Below, one piece after another: positions 1 to 11,998 of a DNA stretch of 64,000 nt. Where the stretch lies: positions 9,999,519 through 10,063,518 of the forward strand of contig OZ020521.1 in assembly GCA_963971425.1 (NCBI GenBank), given 5' to 3'. Every line of letters begins with the position of its first letter. Position 1 is the stretch's first letter. This stretch comes from Bryoerythrophyllum caledonicum. Lineage: Eukaryota > Streptophyta > Bryopsida > Pottiales > Pottiaceae. A program made the translations under genes and the position numbers. The notes below the pieces were generated by a model. That model ran no database searches and was not told the DNA's origin. It saw only the letters and a program-made list of their open reading frames with translations.

Positions 1-915
1 TCTTTCCGTGTCCCACATCAATGGAAACTCCGGTGATTCGGCCCACAGAGTAGAGAGATAACACTGCCTGCTCCATCGCATACAAACCGTTCACGTTGAA
101 AGTCTCAAACATTGTCTGGACCATTCTCTCCCGAGATACCTGAGACACAGGACAAACCAGGGAGGTTTCAGCAACACTGACATGTAAGAGGTACCAATAC
201 AATGAACACGAAGTGAGGAAGAAGAAGAGGTAAAGAACCACCTTAGGCGTCAACAACGGTTCTGCTACAAGAAGCTGGCCTTCGTTGCCCGGCTCCCAGC
301 CGAGAGTAGTGTAGAAGACATATCGCCAGAGATCCTCCATCGCATCCCAATCCTTGATCACTCCTCTGTCAATCGGATGAACAACATCCCCCATCCCATT
401 TGCCCCATCCTCCTCTACCCTCGACATCGCTGTCGGAAGGACCTGCAACCAACACCAAAAAGGCATCAACATCATCGTATGCCTCATGTGATTTCCCTCA
501 AACCCAAGCCTCCACAAAAGACCTCAAAACCCTCATTCCCATCAAAACACACAGGGCATTGCCGAAAACCACATCGAATTCCCAGCTTCTCTCACTAAAA
601 GCATAAAATGCGTAAAACCCTAAACCCTAAATCATAAAAGCATACAAAAACGCCAAGATGCAACACAATCAACAAAGATAAACCTCAAAACTATCATCCG
701 TCAAAGGGTTCAATGCACGCACTCCATTCCTTCTAAATTCATCACTCAAAGCACAAGAAACCAGGTTTCCTCTCGAACCCTACAACACTCATTCCATGAT
801 AATACTGCATTGAGAGGACGGGACTACGATGGCTTACGACGGAGGGGTCCTGGTCGGGGCTGGCGAAGCCCGCTCGCAGGAGCGACGACCCGGAGTCCAG
901 TACCACTGGCTCCAT
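1..915 (-). CDS. ARP7: Actin-related protein 7 (5' part, runs off the window)
   Basis: The N-terminal part of plant ARP7, a nuclear actin-fold protein that in plants belongs to SWI/SNF-type chromatin remodelling complexes. Three exons read on the minus strand: 915-838 (starts MEPVVLDSGSSLL, ends ..PDQDPSV), 442-242 (ends ..LLVAEPLLTPK) and 139-1 (starts VSRERMVQTMFETFNV, open at the window edge). All junctions are GT/AG and stay in phase. The start ATG at 915-913 is followed at once by the actin-type first beta strand. Visible motifs are IKDWDAMEDLWRYVFY, ETFNV and EQAVLSLYSVGRITG, ending at the DVGHG phosphate-loop region. The match to my memory of Arabidopsis ARP7 is clear along the whole visible length, and better than to conventional actin. 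The 3' two thirds of the gene lie outside the window. Confidence 0.88.
614..631 (-). promoter_or_regulatory. Telo-box (AAACCCTAA repeat) in ARP7 intron 1
   Basis: The plus strand reads AAAACCCTAAACCCTAAA, two overlapping plant telo-boxes, inside the 395-bp first intron of ARP7 (443-837) and about 220 bp downstream of exon 1. Telo-boxes near the start of plant genes are known elements in genes active in cycling cells and in Polycomb recruitment. Activity here is inferred from position only. Confidence 0.5.
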
Positions 916-1187
916 GGCAACCCCGCTCTAGCTATTGCTCGCGACACAGGCAGGCGGCCGGCGTGGGAAAAAATTGCGTGCGGATGTCGGAGACGGAGGA
1001 ATGCACGGAGTCGATGCGGCTTGAGGTTTGCGAGTGATCGATCGCGCGAGCAATCCACGCACGCGAGTGCACAACGTCTTGCTCTTCTCCGGACGAGCTC
1101 AGGCAGTTTTGGCGCCAAAAGTTCCAGCTCGGATTGCGTAAAGGATGAGGTGGATGTCCACGTACTCACACTGATGTCCGTAAACCT

Positions 1188-1310
1188 CAGTCGGGAACCG
1201 TATATACGGACTCGTATTTTACTCTGTAGCATACCAAAAAAATGTATCAAAGTTTAGCATGACTTACACCTTTGGATTGAAGGCTCTTCAACTAACATCT
1301 TGTAGTGGTA
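1188..1310 (+). repeat. Dispersed ~150-bp repeat family, copy 1 (upstream of ARP7)
   Basis: This starts at CAGTCGGGAACCGTATATAC and continues through a conserved core containing TTTAGCA and ACACCTTTGGATTGAAG. Related copies lie at 35609-35765 and 40474-40640, all in the plus orientation. This copy lies about 270 bp upstream of the ARP7 start codon, in or near its promoter. I see no coding capacity. It could be a short non-autonomous transposon or a solo-LTR fragment. Confidence 0.6.
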
Positions 1311-2190
1311 GACTTTTTGGATTGATGTTGTTTCTTGAGTTCTAGTGTGAATAGGGATTCCTTGAAGTTCGTTTTTTAAAGATAATGTGAATACCCAAGA
1401 TGAAGAATGTAGTTTTGGTAGTTAGGATATGAAGGGTTATGAGAAAGATATGGAATGATATGAATTGTAACACACAATTTTGGAAAAGTGCCTATGACCT
1501 CAATCCTCATCAAGAAATTCTAAAAAAAATTATGAAGATGTGGCATAGTACTAATGCAGTAGCTTTGTGTGGACTCTAAATACAGTTTTTCTTTGCATTG
1601 GACTTCTGCATTTTTAAGGTATCTTTGATTTTTATGTGGAATAGAAGAAGTTTTTTTTCATACTGTGCCTAAGAATATGTGAAATGTTTCATTTGGGGTA
1701 TAACAAATATTTTGGATTACAAGATGTTTGTCTATCTCAAATCAAATAAATACAGTTTTTCTTTGCTAGCTGATACCTTCCAGCGTATCAGCTAGCACAG
1801 CCTTCATTCAAATTGAAACTGTGCACTCCCATGCAGAGGTTTGCACACATTTACCAGTTCATCATTGATATACTGCGATCACCGTTATGCAGAATTGACC
1901 CCCAAATCTGTTCTATTGGAATTGCACTCTTGAAACTAAGAATCACTCAAACCTCATAGTCTCTATTATCAGGTATTAGACAATGGTGCACAACCATTCT
2001 GAAGACGCTCCACAGTAACATGTGGTGCTCAGAACAACCGTTCTACTGGTCTAGACTTGTGACTGTCAGTATGTAACGTGCGACTGAAAACTCAGACTAT
2101 ATTCAATGGCTAAATTCCTATTGTCCTTCTGAGAACGAGTAATCCAACGATCTGAAACAAGCCAATTTTGCAAAGGAAATGATCAAAGGG
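1311..2190. other. AT-rich intergenic stretch, no gene seen
   Basis: No open frame, RNA gene or clear repeat is visible between the ARP7-upstream repeat and the GC-rich repeat at 2191. A short local palindrome, GCTAGCTGATACCTTCCAGCGTATCAGCTAGC (near 1766-1797), is the only structure noted. Confidence 0.5.
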
Positions 2191-2588
2191 GTTGTCATAT
2201 CGGGCGGGTTAGGGTCATCGGACAGGCGAACCGGACCGGACGGGCGGACGGTTTGGACACCTCCGTCCGCTTTGATTCTAGGAGGCCCTGTAATTTTTTG
2301 AAGGTAAAACATTTGGCAGTAAAAAACCACGTTGGATTCTGACGTGTCTATCCACCGTGGCACCGTGGCGGGGACTTAAGGGCCAGGGCGCGGACGTAAG
2401 GGGCAGGGCGGGGACGTAAGAGGCAGGGCGCGGATGTAAGAGGGGCGGGGCGCGGACGCTGGGGTCGGGGCGCGGACGCTGGGATTGGGGCGCGGACGTT
2501 GGGGGGCTGGGCGCAGACGTGGAATGCAATATTACACACACAAGGGGTTTGAACTTTGAATGTTGGTAAGAACTATAAATCTTTATAA
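2191..2588 (+). repeat. GC-rich dispersed repeat, copy A
   Basis: This begins GGTTGTCATATCGGGCGG and ends after AACTATAAATCTTTATAAAA. It is nearly identical to copy B at 12432-12905, which has the same orientation. The middle holds imperfect tandem units of about 17-19 bp built on GGGCGCGGACGTAAGAGG. Both strands stay open through these units, giving spurious Pro/Arg-rich frames. Related diverged copies are at 52250-52500 (plus) and 53785-54075 (inverted). Confidence 0.75.
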
Positions 2589-3184
2589 AACATCAAACTA
2601 GGGGCTGTAGGGGGTCTACCACTCAACCTTTCTTGAGAGAATCTACGAATGGCATTTGAGGCTGTAGGAGAAGTGGGACTGTGGAGGCGTGGTGTTGGTG
2701 TATTCTGCTCAACAACAACATTAGACGCCGCAACTGGTGCGAGTCCATGGTCAAAGTCTTTGGTGAATACAAATGTATCGTGAAGGTTTGTACGGTTTGG
2801 GTTAAAACGCATTGGTGCATCAACTACTGTATCATTTATTGGAACCGGCTCAATCAATGGTGCATTTCCCAAGCGTATGCCATGGTGTCTTTGAACAGGT
2901 CGGAGGCTACAAAGTGATGCACCGACACCTCTCGGGCAGCTAATGCCATCACAGTCATCAACAAATCCTTCGCAATTTGGAGTTGCAGTATTCCCTACCA
3001 TGCCTCCGTCCCCATTGTTGTGGTCATCCCCATTTCCACCGTTGTGACCCGAAGAGGGATTGTTGTCATTCACATTATCGTCCCACGGGGTTCCATCATC
3101 GCCACGGTTAGGCGTACAATTTGAATCGTCGCTATCCGACACTATAAGAAAACCGTCGGATTTGTGATGTCTTAAATCAGACAT
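2573..3184 (-). other. Open frame of 203 codons reading out of a CACTA-like end; unrecognised
   Basis: The frame starts with ATG at 3184-3182, inside the CACTA-like terminus, and runs into sequence outside that terminus. The first 14 or so residues are therefore encoded by the transposon end. The body is rich in Asp, Asn and Gly, then Thr/Pro-rich, and low in complexity. Its last codons overlap the end of the GC-rich repeat. I recognise no domain. It may be an exon of an older element disrupted by the insertion, or a chance frame. Confidence 0.2.
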
Positions 3185-3200
3185 TAGAAGTCGTAGTAGA
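3140..3200 (+). mobile_element. CACTA (En/Spm)-like terminal sequence
   Basis: CACTATAAGAAAACCG at 3140 closely resembles the classic CACTA terminal inverted repeat (CACTACAAGAAA). It is followed directly by GATGTCTTAAATCAGACATT, the first of very many GATGTCT/AGACATC motifs. Subterminal repeats of a short motif are typical of CACTA elements. A second TIR-like stretch (GACTATAAGAAACCCG, 5086-5101) lies inside. No matching right-hand end was found. Confidence 0.5.
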
Positions 3201-3457
3201 CATCTAAAAAGTGATCTTTTAGTCTAGAAGATCGGTTAGACGCACTAAATCTCTAAGAAAACATCACAAAATATAGGAAGATGTCTTCGTACATACCGTG
3301 AGTCAAGGTAACTTTGGGAGGGTAATAAGTTTGCCACGTCGACACCACATCAGCGCCATGTGGACGGGTAGTGCCGCATGGTAATGATTTTCATCCTGAT
3401 GTGGAGTTTTACGTGGTCCCTCAAAGTGTGATATGGCGGCGTTAAATTCATACATGG

Positions 3458-3545
3458 ACCCGGGAAAATCCGAAGTGGCATCCGGGAAAATCCAACGTGG
3501 CACCCGGGAAAATCCAACGTGGCACCCGGGAAAACCCGACGTGGC
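3458..3545 (+). repeat. 22-bp tandem repeat, four copies
   Basis: Four contiguous units of ACCCGGGAAAATCCAACGTG plus GC, at 3458-3479, 3480-3501, 3502-3523 and 3524-3545, with one to three differences each. Two units keep the core ACGTGGC (a G-box/ABRE-type core). They sit within a GC-richer island about 320 bp inside the CACTA-like end. Confidence 0.75.
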
Positions 3546-4728
3546 ATGCCACGTTAGCATACTTCTGGGGGGTATTCTATTTAAATAATGTTCATATTAG
3601 ACATGACAGAAGACATGAGGATGTCTTGTGAGACATCTTGAAATGTCTTTGATGATGTCTATGGTGATGACTTTAGTAGTCTAAGCGCGTCTGGTGTGAC
3701 ATCGCCGTAGACATGGTAGTGCTTAGTTTTAGTATTGCACGATGTTTTACATGATGCTTTATAAGATGTTTAAAGGAGGTGTGCGAGGATGTTTTAGAGG
3801 ATGTTTTCTATGATGTTTTACAAAATGTCTCCTGAAACAGCTATGACAATGTTTTCTAGAATGTTTATGTAGATGTTTGATACGACGTCTTGCAGGGTGT
3901 TTGAGACTATGTGTGCGGTGATGTTTCAAAGTAGTCAATTTCACAGTCCTCTCAGAAAATATCCCCCCGTCTTCTACATCGTGTCTTTCAAGACATCAAC
4001 TGTTATAAGTATGTTGCACTGACTATTCAAAGATGCCTTCTGACATCGCTGAAGACCCATACAAACGTGAAATTTTACACTGCTGAAAATGTCGAAGATA
4101 CTCATACATGCCTGTCACGAGTACGTACTTGCATTCCATATTATTAACACATGGTCACCTCTCAATTCAAATGTCATACTTATATTGTTTATGACCTCAA
4201 AAACCAAACAACAAAATGCATAAAAAACCTACTTCTACCCACAACACTGATGTACTACGCACCCAAAACTCCGTGTCGCTCCAATATCATCTCTTGTTGT
4301 CGCTACTCCCCTATAGTAGCACACATGTCGGATCCTACACATGGTCAAGAAGCCAACAACAAGTGCGGTTAAACAAGAGATTCATGAAAGAAACAAATTG
4401 CCTTCATTTCCGGTACTGAGACAGGCTACATTTGCATGGTTTACTTCCTACCGTCCCCAAAGTATTGACCCTATTCAATGCTTTTTGTGAAAGTTCACCA
4501 TGCCCGACAAAGTATGATAGGAGCTATTGCGTGTCAGAAGATATTCTATGGGATGTTGTAGCAGATATCTCAGACGATAATAACAACATTACTGCGTGCA
4601 ACTAGATGTCTTTGAAGAGGACTTTCACTGTTCATGTGTATTTCATGCGTCTTGAAGTGGCACACTTGCATTTCATTCGTGTCTACATTGTAATATGAAA
4701 TGACTCACCTGCTTCAACGCCCTGATCT

Positions 4729-7700
4729 TCATTTTTTCTTCGCGGCCTCTGCTCTTGTGGAGGTGCGTATCTGCGCAACCTTCTGATCCACCTTTGTAGA
4801 TTTTGGCTTTGATACTTCCTTTACTGCATCCACCTTGGTCGCTTTCAAAGGGCCTGCTGGCTTTGGTGTGTCCTTCTTCGCTAGCTTTGACAATCTTGCA
4901 GGCTTTGGTGTCTTGGACGGTGCGTTTTTTACGTTACCTGGCTTTGAAATTTGCCTCACGTACGCAATGGTCTCACCCGGCGTTTCTAACACCTCCTGCA
5001 CATCCAATACATCACTACATATGCAATTGTATTTTTTTGCAAGCACACAAGATATTCCACTATAATAATACAAAGGAGACAGGTTGACTATAAGAAACCC
5101 GCATTTTTGATAATGTCTTTTGTGGACACAAAATTACTTCTGTGATGTCTTCTATCTTACAAGGATGTCTTCGAAAACATAAGATGTCTACTCAGTCGTA
5201 AGGACTCAAAGTGAAGCCCATCTCCCTACACATATTTGTTTCCAATGCTTGTTGCTCTAATTGTACTCACATATTCTGACGTCCCGATAATTATAACTTC
5301 ACATCATTATAATCAAGAATCATTGCACATACAAGGATAGCAAATACCATAATAAAATTAAACTTTCCTCAATTGCAGAGACAGAAATGCATCAAACATA
5401 TCAGTGTCTATAAGAATGTATATTTGATGTCCCTATAGACGCCAGTATGTTTCCAAAACAGTCCGTGCAATCTATATATGTCTCTGCAGACGTCCTGTGG
5501 AACATGGTCACACCTCAATCATGATCAAACCACAGCTACTCTAAGTTTACCTGGTCGGCGTGGACTACTTCAGCTGTCGGTGTTGCAGACGCCAGGGTTT
5601 CCACGTAATCATGAACCTCCTCCACGACTTCATTGACTGTTGTGGTGATTAGAGCCGCCTCTCCCTCCTCTTCGCCCTCTTCTTCTACCTCCTCCGTCGA
5701 TGTGCGTCCCCCGTGGTTCTTCTGAGCTCCAATGTTTGCTTCCTCGTCACCGCTCCGATCAGACACGCCCGATGCACCATGGGTTAGAGAGTCTGCCCTC
5801 ATCTTGTCATTGGTAGTTGTCGGCGTCGGAGTGACATGCACTAACACAGGTGTTGCAGTCACCTGCGGATCCATCGACTGTGGCACCGTCGAGTTAGTTT
5901 GAGATTGCTTCATGCCTATGAGCTCAAGGAACATTGCCTCCAAGCGCCGGTTGGACTCATCGGTCTTTGACTCCAAGCGGCTATTAGATGCGTCGATCTT
6001 CTCCTCCAGTTGCTCGGTCGTTGCTTCCATCATAACCTCCAGGTCTTTCAGCGTTGTCTCCAGTGCCTCCTTCCCATGGTCATCACTCTCGTTGTCCGCC
6101 TGTAGTCGCGCATACTCCTCCTCCATCTCTTCTTGGATCTCAGACTCGAACGGTTCCCGCTGAAGGCGGATAGTCTAATAGAGGGAGATCAACCATCATC
6201 GGTAGGAACCTTAGTACGTGACTATTACATCAATAAGGTACGTAAGGATGTTTGGCCAAAAATTACCTAAGATATATAAGGTTAGTTGACAAGACATTGG
6301 TTTAGACATTGACGTATGTTTGGGCAAACATTATCTAAGACATATAGAGATGTTTGTGAAACTATTAGCTCAATCATTTGAAGATGTTTTAAAACACGTT
6401 ACCTGAGATGGCTACGGATGTTTGAGAAGACCTTGTTTTAGACATGTATTGATTGTTGGACGTCTCTAACAATGAGCAAAATTTTTTAAAAAAAATTCAA
6501 CTTTTTTAACAATCATGTTCTAACACACCAACTGTAAATGCAGGAATAAATTGTATCAGCTTCACTAGCGCAGGCTCCCGTAGCGATGCCATCACCGCTC
6601 CCTTGCCTCGCTGCCCTTTGGAAACTCCACGCATCCTGTTGGACTTTTCCTTCGCCGCTAGAGTCATCCTGATCTTGACCATCTTATTCCAGTAGTTGTC
6701 TGAGATATGTGGAGGTTTCGGCTCACTGTTGTCGATCATCTTGTTTAACTGAAAACGTTGGTTAGTGAGGACCTTGTTAGCCCTCACAATGATCCATCCT
6801 TGGTCCACTACCGCTTTCTGCTTATGGTGTAGCCCCCTCACCTACCACCTTGCAAACCAAAATAAACATGTAAGCGCTTTTTTGAAGACCTCCAAGACTA
6901 CAGACCACAACATCATTGGATTCCATACTCCTCAAATGTTAGAATTTTACCTTCAAAAAGCCGCTCAAAATACCTTTCCTTCGCCGCTTCCTCCTGATCT
7001 TTAAAGCTTGGGGTGGGATCCAAGTCTTTCGTAAGTAGCCTCAGTTCCGCCTCAAACGCCTTTCTCAAAGACCCGCAGGGTGTGCCGTGCTCATCCACAG
7101 TGAGGGGCTTCTGCAAACGTGGCCGGATTCCCTCTAGTTTAGTTGCTTGCAGTGGAGTCTGAGTCGGTGCTTCATCTTCAAACACGTCTTCATTCTCGGT
7201 TGCTGCATCGTCTAGCTCCTCGTCTTCCTCCTTGTCATCCTGAGATGTCTCATATCCTCGACTGTACAACAGAAAACCTTGCCTAATTAAATGTTAATAG
7301 CACAAAAGAACTCACTCCACTATCACCCTTCAACCATGTCAAACCCATCCATAACACATAGCATATCCACAAATTTCAAAAAAATACAACCTCAACTCGG
7401 ATGCCCACATACCTAAAACATCAAAGGATGGTTGATAGAACTATTTTTTAGACATCTCAGGATGTTTGGCCAAACATTATCTAAGACATATAATCTAAGA
7501 CATATAAACATGTATGTGAAACAATTACTTTCTACATTTAAAGATGTTTTAGAAAACATTTTATAAGACATTAGTAGATGTCTTAGAAGACATTGTTTTA
7601 GACATTTACATCTGAAAAATATTCAAATGATTGGGGAACCATTATGTTATACATTTGAGGATGTCTGGGAGAACATTGCCTAAGAATTCTAAGGATTATT

Positions 7701-8226
7701 GAAAAAACATTGTTTTAGACCTCTGAGGAAGTTTGAGAGAACAGTATATCGGATATATAAAGATATCTTTGAAACAATTATCATATATAGTTTAAATTGT
7801 TTGATAAAACATCATCTTAGACATATGAGGATGTTTTAAAAGACCTTGTTTTGGACATCTAAAGATGTTGAAGTCAGTAGATACTTCCAACCACACGTTC
7901 TTCACATACTAAGTAGATGTTGATAACTTCAACTACAACCAATAAACTCACCGGAAGTCTTGTTGCACTTGCAGTTCTCTCATGTGCGCGGTCGAGGTCG
8001 GTCGCACTTCTTGCACCTTTGCTTTGCCCTTGCCACTGGTACCAGGCTGGAAGTCTTGTCTGTTCTTTGTTCGGCGCTTTTGAAATTGCCACGCAGTACC
8101 GTCATCTCCATCAATGATGTCCTGAGCCGTACGGGGCGACCTCTCCCGCTTGCGTCCGCTGTTCTTTGTCATCCTTAGGGGACGCGCTGGCCACTCCACA
8201 AATGCCTCTAAGTTTTTCTGCCACAA
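4729..8226 (-). pseudogene. Multi-exon TNPA-like/plant transposase-type gene remnant of a CACTA-like element
   Basis: Several minus-strand frames look like exons of one gene, read from high to low coordinates. About 8226-7953 is Lys/Arg-rich and ends in a GTGAGT donor. About 7262-6951 is very acidic, has acceptor TTGTACAG, and joins the first in phase. About 6850-6506 carries DNYWNKMVKIRM and KSNRMRG. 6170-5536 is a long coiled coil with Glu-rich and Thr/Pro-rich parts. 5000-4729 is a Lys/Pro-rich tail. The acidic/coiled-coil make-up and the Lys/Asn/Arg motif recall the second protein of En/Spm elements (DNA-binding TNPA / Transposase_24). No TNPD-type transposase was seen. The junction near 6850 does not keep phase as I read it, so the copy may be broken. 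Confidence 0.4.
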
Positions 8227-9075
8227 TTGCAGACATCAAATTAGACATCTACATAGACATCCATACAAACATCCATGTAAACTAATTAGAGGAGTCAAGC
8301 AACTTGAAAGAAAAATAATCATGAAATTAGTAATGTGATTGGAACATAAGCATCTACAAAACTCACATCAATTGGTATTAGCTTCGTGAGAAGGTTATCT
8401 ATTAACAGAAGCTTTCATCCAGCATCATAACAGCTCTACTCCCAACAACTACCAAAGGATAGTTAGACATCTATTTAGACATCCATGAAGACGTTCATGT
8501 AAACATTGTACAAAAGGAATCTAGGAACTTCCCAGCACATCAGCCAATCGAAAGAAATTAAACATGAACAACATAGAAATGAAAAGCACCAGGTATTAAT
8601 CATGTTAGACTACAATTTAGTACGCAAAACATTGATCCAACAACACACAACTTTGTATCCCATCCCCTACCATAGAATACTTAGTCATACATTTACACAT
8701 CCATGCAAACATCAATGTGAACTTCTAAGACAAAAAATCTACCAACTTCACACTTAATCAACAAATTCAAGGAAATTCAACCGATCTAGCAGCAAAATGA
8801 ACATGAACATGTCCAAGATCTGCGCAATTTTAATCTATTAAGTAAAACTTTTATCTACCAAGTTTACGTTCAAGGTTCAAGTTCAAGTTAAAGTTGAAGA
8901 TGTTCGTGTAACACATCTTTGTACAATTTCTACATAGAACAGTAGGCAATTCAAGAAAAAAAAACACGAATACAAGCACATTCAATAGCAACACCTCCTT
9001 GGGATGTTATAGTGCACATAATCAAGCAAAGCCTTCTTCCTGCACCAAGAGAGTTGTAGTCTTGCAAATGCCACT

Positions 9076-9148
9076 TAGACATCCTCTTAGACATCCTTCA
9101 AGACATCTTTTTAGACATCCTTTCAGACATCCTTTCAGACATCCTATG
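9076..9148 (+). repeat. AGACATCC array (subterminal-type motif)
   Basis: Six units of roughly 12-13 bp (AGACATCCTCTT, AGACATCCTTCA and so on) follow one another here. Single copies of AGACATC or GATGTCT are scattered through 3.1-8.5 kb and reappear at 11728-11750, which ties both flanks of the 9149-11727 insertion to one element. Confidence 0.65.
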
Positions 9149-11727
9149 AACCCGCGAACCGGTTCACTCTTGTGGAAAGTACCTTCCGCAAGGTTTTGGC
9201 CCGATTTCACTCACTAAGTGAGTGCAATTAGGCCATTTTAGTTATTTTATTAAGTTCATTAGTTTGGTTAGTAAGGTGGAATTAGTAAGATTTACCTTAT
9301 TATCTTTTAGCTTCTAGTGTGGAGTTTTATTGGGGTTTTTAAGAGGTTAGAATGCACTTGATAAGAGGCTAATTCTTGCTTCCCCCTTGTGTTAATTAGA
9401 AGGGGGGTTTTAGCTAGAGTAGTGAGGTTTAGAGGATAAGTCTTGGATGGATGAGGTTTTTTCGGATGTAGTTTTTTCAAGTTTTCCTCCCTACCATGGA
9501 GCTAGGGTTTGTCTCTTCTCTCTCTCTCTTCCCTTGTGAGGGTGGAAGGAGTGTGTGTGGGAAGCTTGTGGTGTGTTAGAGGAAAAGTGGAATCTAGATT
9601 TAGAAGTTTGGTATGCCGTTTTGGAGCTGTAGAAGGGTTTTTATCCAAGATGAATGTATCACGAATAAAGCCCTAGTGGGGGATCTTTAGAGGGAAGGTT
9701 TCATGCGTCTAACAGTTTCATGCAACTAAGGTCATATGTTAATAAATAGTAATGTTTGAATTCTAAACTCAATCCAAGATACTCTAGATTTAATTATCAC
9801 TTTCTACAACCACTCTATCTCAAGGTAAACCCATTGGTCAATTGGACATCGTACAATCAAGTTTTAGTGTGGTCAAATTGACAATATTCAGGGGTACATT
9901 TGTTATTGCTAGTGGTCAAATAGATGGGATATTATGGTCAAGTTGACATTCAGTAGTTCAAAGCCTTAAGTCAAATAGACAACCTGCACTTAAAAGCTTT
10001 AAGTCAAATTGACTACTCTCTCACTCTTCCAATTCAATGAGTCTTAGGGATAAAAGACTTATCAAGGTCTGCTTTAGTCCTTCCCTATTTGTTCCTTAAT
10101 TCGCTTTAATCTTTATTTCCATTATTACGAATTCCATCTGCAAAGCACTTCTTAAAATAATGTTTCTTATTAGTAGGGGTCAAATGAATACAAGACAATA
10201 CTATTAGGGTGATCAAGCCTCACAATATTAGTCTCAAAGAAAATTAGGGACCCACTTAAGAACACCTTTATTGTTCATGCTTATTTCATTACTTAGAGCT
10301 AGCTAAACTCCAAGTATTTCTTCCTTACCGTGAGCTCACCTTATCTTCTCTCCTTAGAAGATTTATTATAGTGGCAATGCTCTAAGCATTCCTTTCTCTT
10401 ATGATTAGACTCTTCTCTAATCCTTAAGAATAATAATTTAATAGTGAAGGAATTAATGTCCCTTTCACTAAGTGCACTTTTAATATTAAACTATGGAGCT
10501 CTTCACACTAGAAATGCTCTTTCACTTCCAAGTATCCATTCTAGTCCGATCGACTTCTATTATATTCACAATTTCTCTTCATACCATATCCTATTGTCTA
10601 ACTGTATCAAGTTTCACATATGAATGTTATGCTACATTCACTTCTAATATATTTATACAATTGTTATGAATGTAAGTCAATTAGACAATTATATATGCAC
10701 ATTCAAGCAATTCATCACAATGACGTTTATTATAATAATTCTAAGAACAAGTATGAATGCTTTAAACAAGTGGATATAGATTTCACCAATTGAAGCCTCT
10801 TGCTTCAATTAATCCTTCCTTGGCGTCCGCATCCCGCACTCGCCTTATTATTACTCCCGGAGTAATAATATTACTTATACAATCAAACAATAGAATTACA
10901 AACAATCTTAAAGCATAAAATATGATTTGCATTGATTAAATTGTTTGAAGTGGAATACACAAGGCTAAGGGTGTAAACAAGAATAACTTGTCATACCTCA
11001 CCTTTTATCTCTCTTAAGACGAAAAGGTATCTATGTAGACTTTAAGATCTACCTTTCTATTCTTTAAACCGTTTCGTCCTATTATTTCATATCTTATCTA
11101 TTGGTCTATTCTAATTTAAACCTTTTTACATTCTATTGGACATTTAAGTCTAATTAAAGCTCTTTTCTCATCACAGGAGCCTTGTGTGTTTGTGGTGGTT
11201 TTGTGTGACCGTTTTGCAGCCGCCGAATGGAGCAGCAGAACTTTGAAGGACGGTAGCACTCGGCCTACAACAAATCTGGGGCTGAGCTTTTGGGAGGACG
11301 TAGATCAGGTTGTCCTCTCTCCAAGGACACCTTGCACGCTCGATTTGAAGCAACGGACAAGGAGCTATAGCCGTTGGAAGGAGGAGGAGTGCTACAGCAG
11401 TAGTGGAGTCACAGAGGAAGCCTTCTCTCTCACTTTTTAACTTCCTTGCAATATTTGATTGAAGTGTTAATGTTTGGTATTCCTATAAGTCTAGGAAATA
11501 ATGCTTAATACTGAAAAGGCAATATAATTGCCAAAAAAATACATGTGAATTTGAGTTGTTGGAATGCATGTGTTGTGAAATTTCTTGTGTGGGTTTTGTT
11601 TGAGTTGTTCTCGTTGAATTGTATGTGATTTGCATTGCTCTAGTGGTGGCTTGCTTGGAAGGAATTATCGCTCACACCATCTTCCGGCCCATTTTGTGCC
11701 CAAGTTCTTTGCAAGAGGAATTTGGTG
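9149..11727. mobile_element. Candidate 2.6-kb insertion into the AGACATC-rich element (possible solo LTR)
   Basis: The AGACATC-rich sequence stops at 9148 and resumes at 11728, and the sequence between lacks the motif. The insert begins TATGAACCCGCGAACCGG and ends AATTTGGTGCCACACA. CATCC occurs on both sides, but it is part of the host repeat and so is weak evidence for a target duplication. No protein domain is visible. An 84-codon plus frame at 11186-11440 is unrecognised. A retrotransposon LTR without internal region would fit, but no second LTR or polypurine tract was identified. Confidence 0.35.
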
Positions 11728-11819
11728 CCACACATCCTTCTAGACATCCACAATACAAACACTCTACAAACTGGACAATCACATACTGACTAGTTTCGAG
11801 ACCTTCGCTTGCAACATGT

Positions 11820-11998
11820 GCACCGAAATTGAAGCAAACATGTACAATTCATCCAGCATGGTTATTGGTCACAAATCCATGATATAAACACCAAAATTGT
11901 AGCAAACACGTGCAATTCATCCAACATTGTTACCGGTCACAAATCCATGATATGAGCACCGAAATAGAAGCAAACATGTGCAATTCACCCAACATCAG
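11820..11998 (+). repeat. 68-bp tandem repeat, about 2.6 copies
   Basis: Units start at 11820 (GCACCGAAATTGAAGCAAAC), 11888 and 11956 with exact 68-bp spacing. They differ at scattered positions, and the third copy is cut short. The array lies in the right-hand arm of the AGACATC-rich element. No coding function is apparent. Confidence 0.7.

Noticed and set aside
2278..2541. Pro/Arg-rich open frames in the GC-rich repeats (also 12438-12859)
   Set aside because: They arise from the GGGCGCGGACGTAAGAGG tandem units and differ between copies.
9100..11735. CATCC as proof of a target duplication for the 2.6-kb insert
   Set aside because: CATCC is part of the AGACATCC repeat itself and would be present on both sides by chance.
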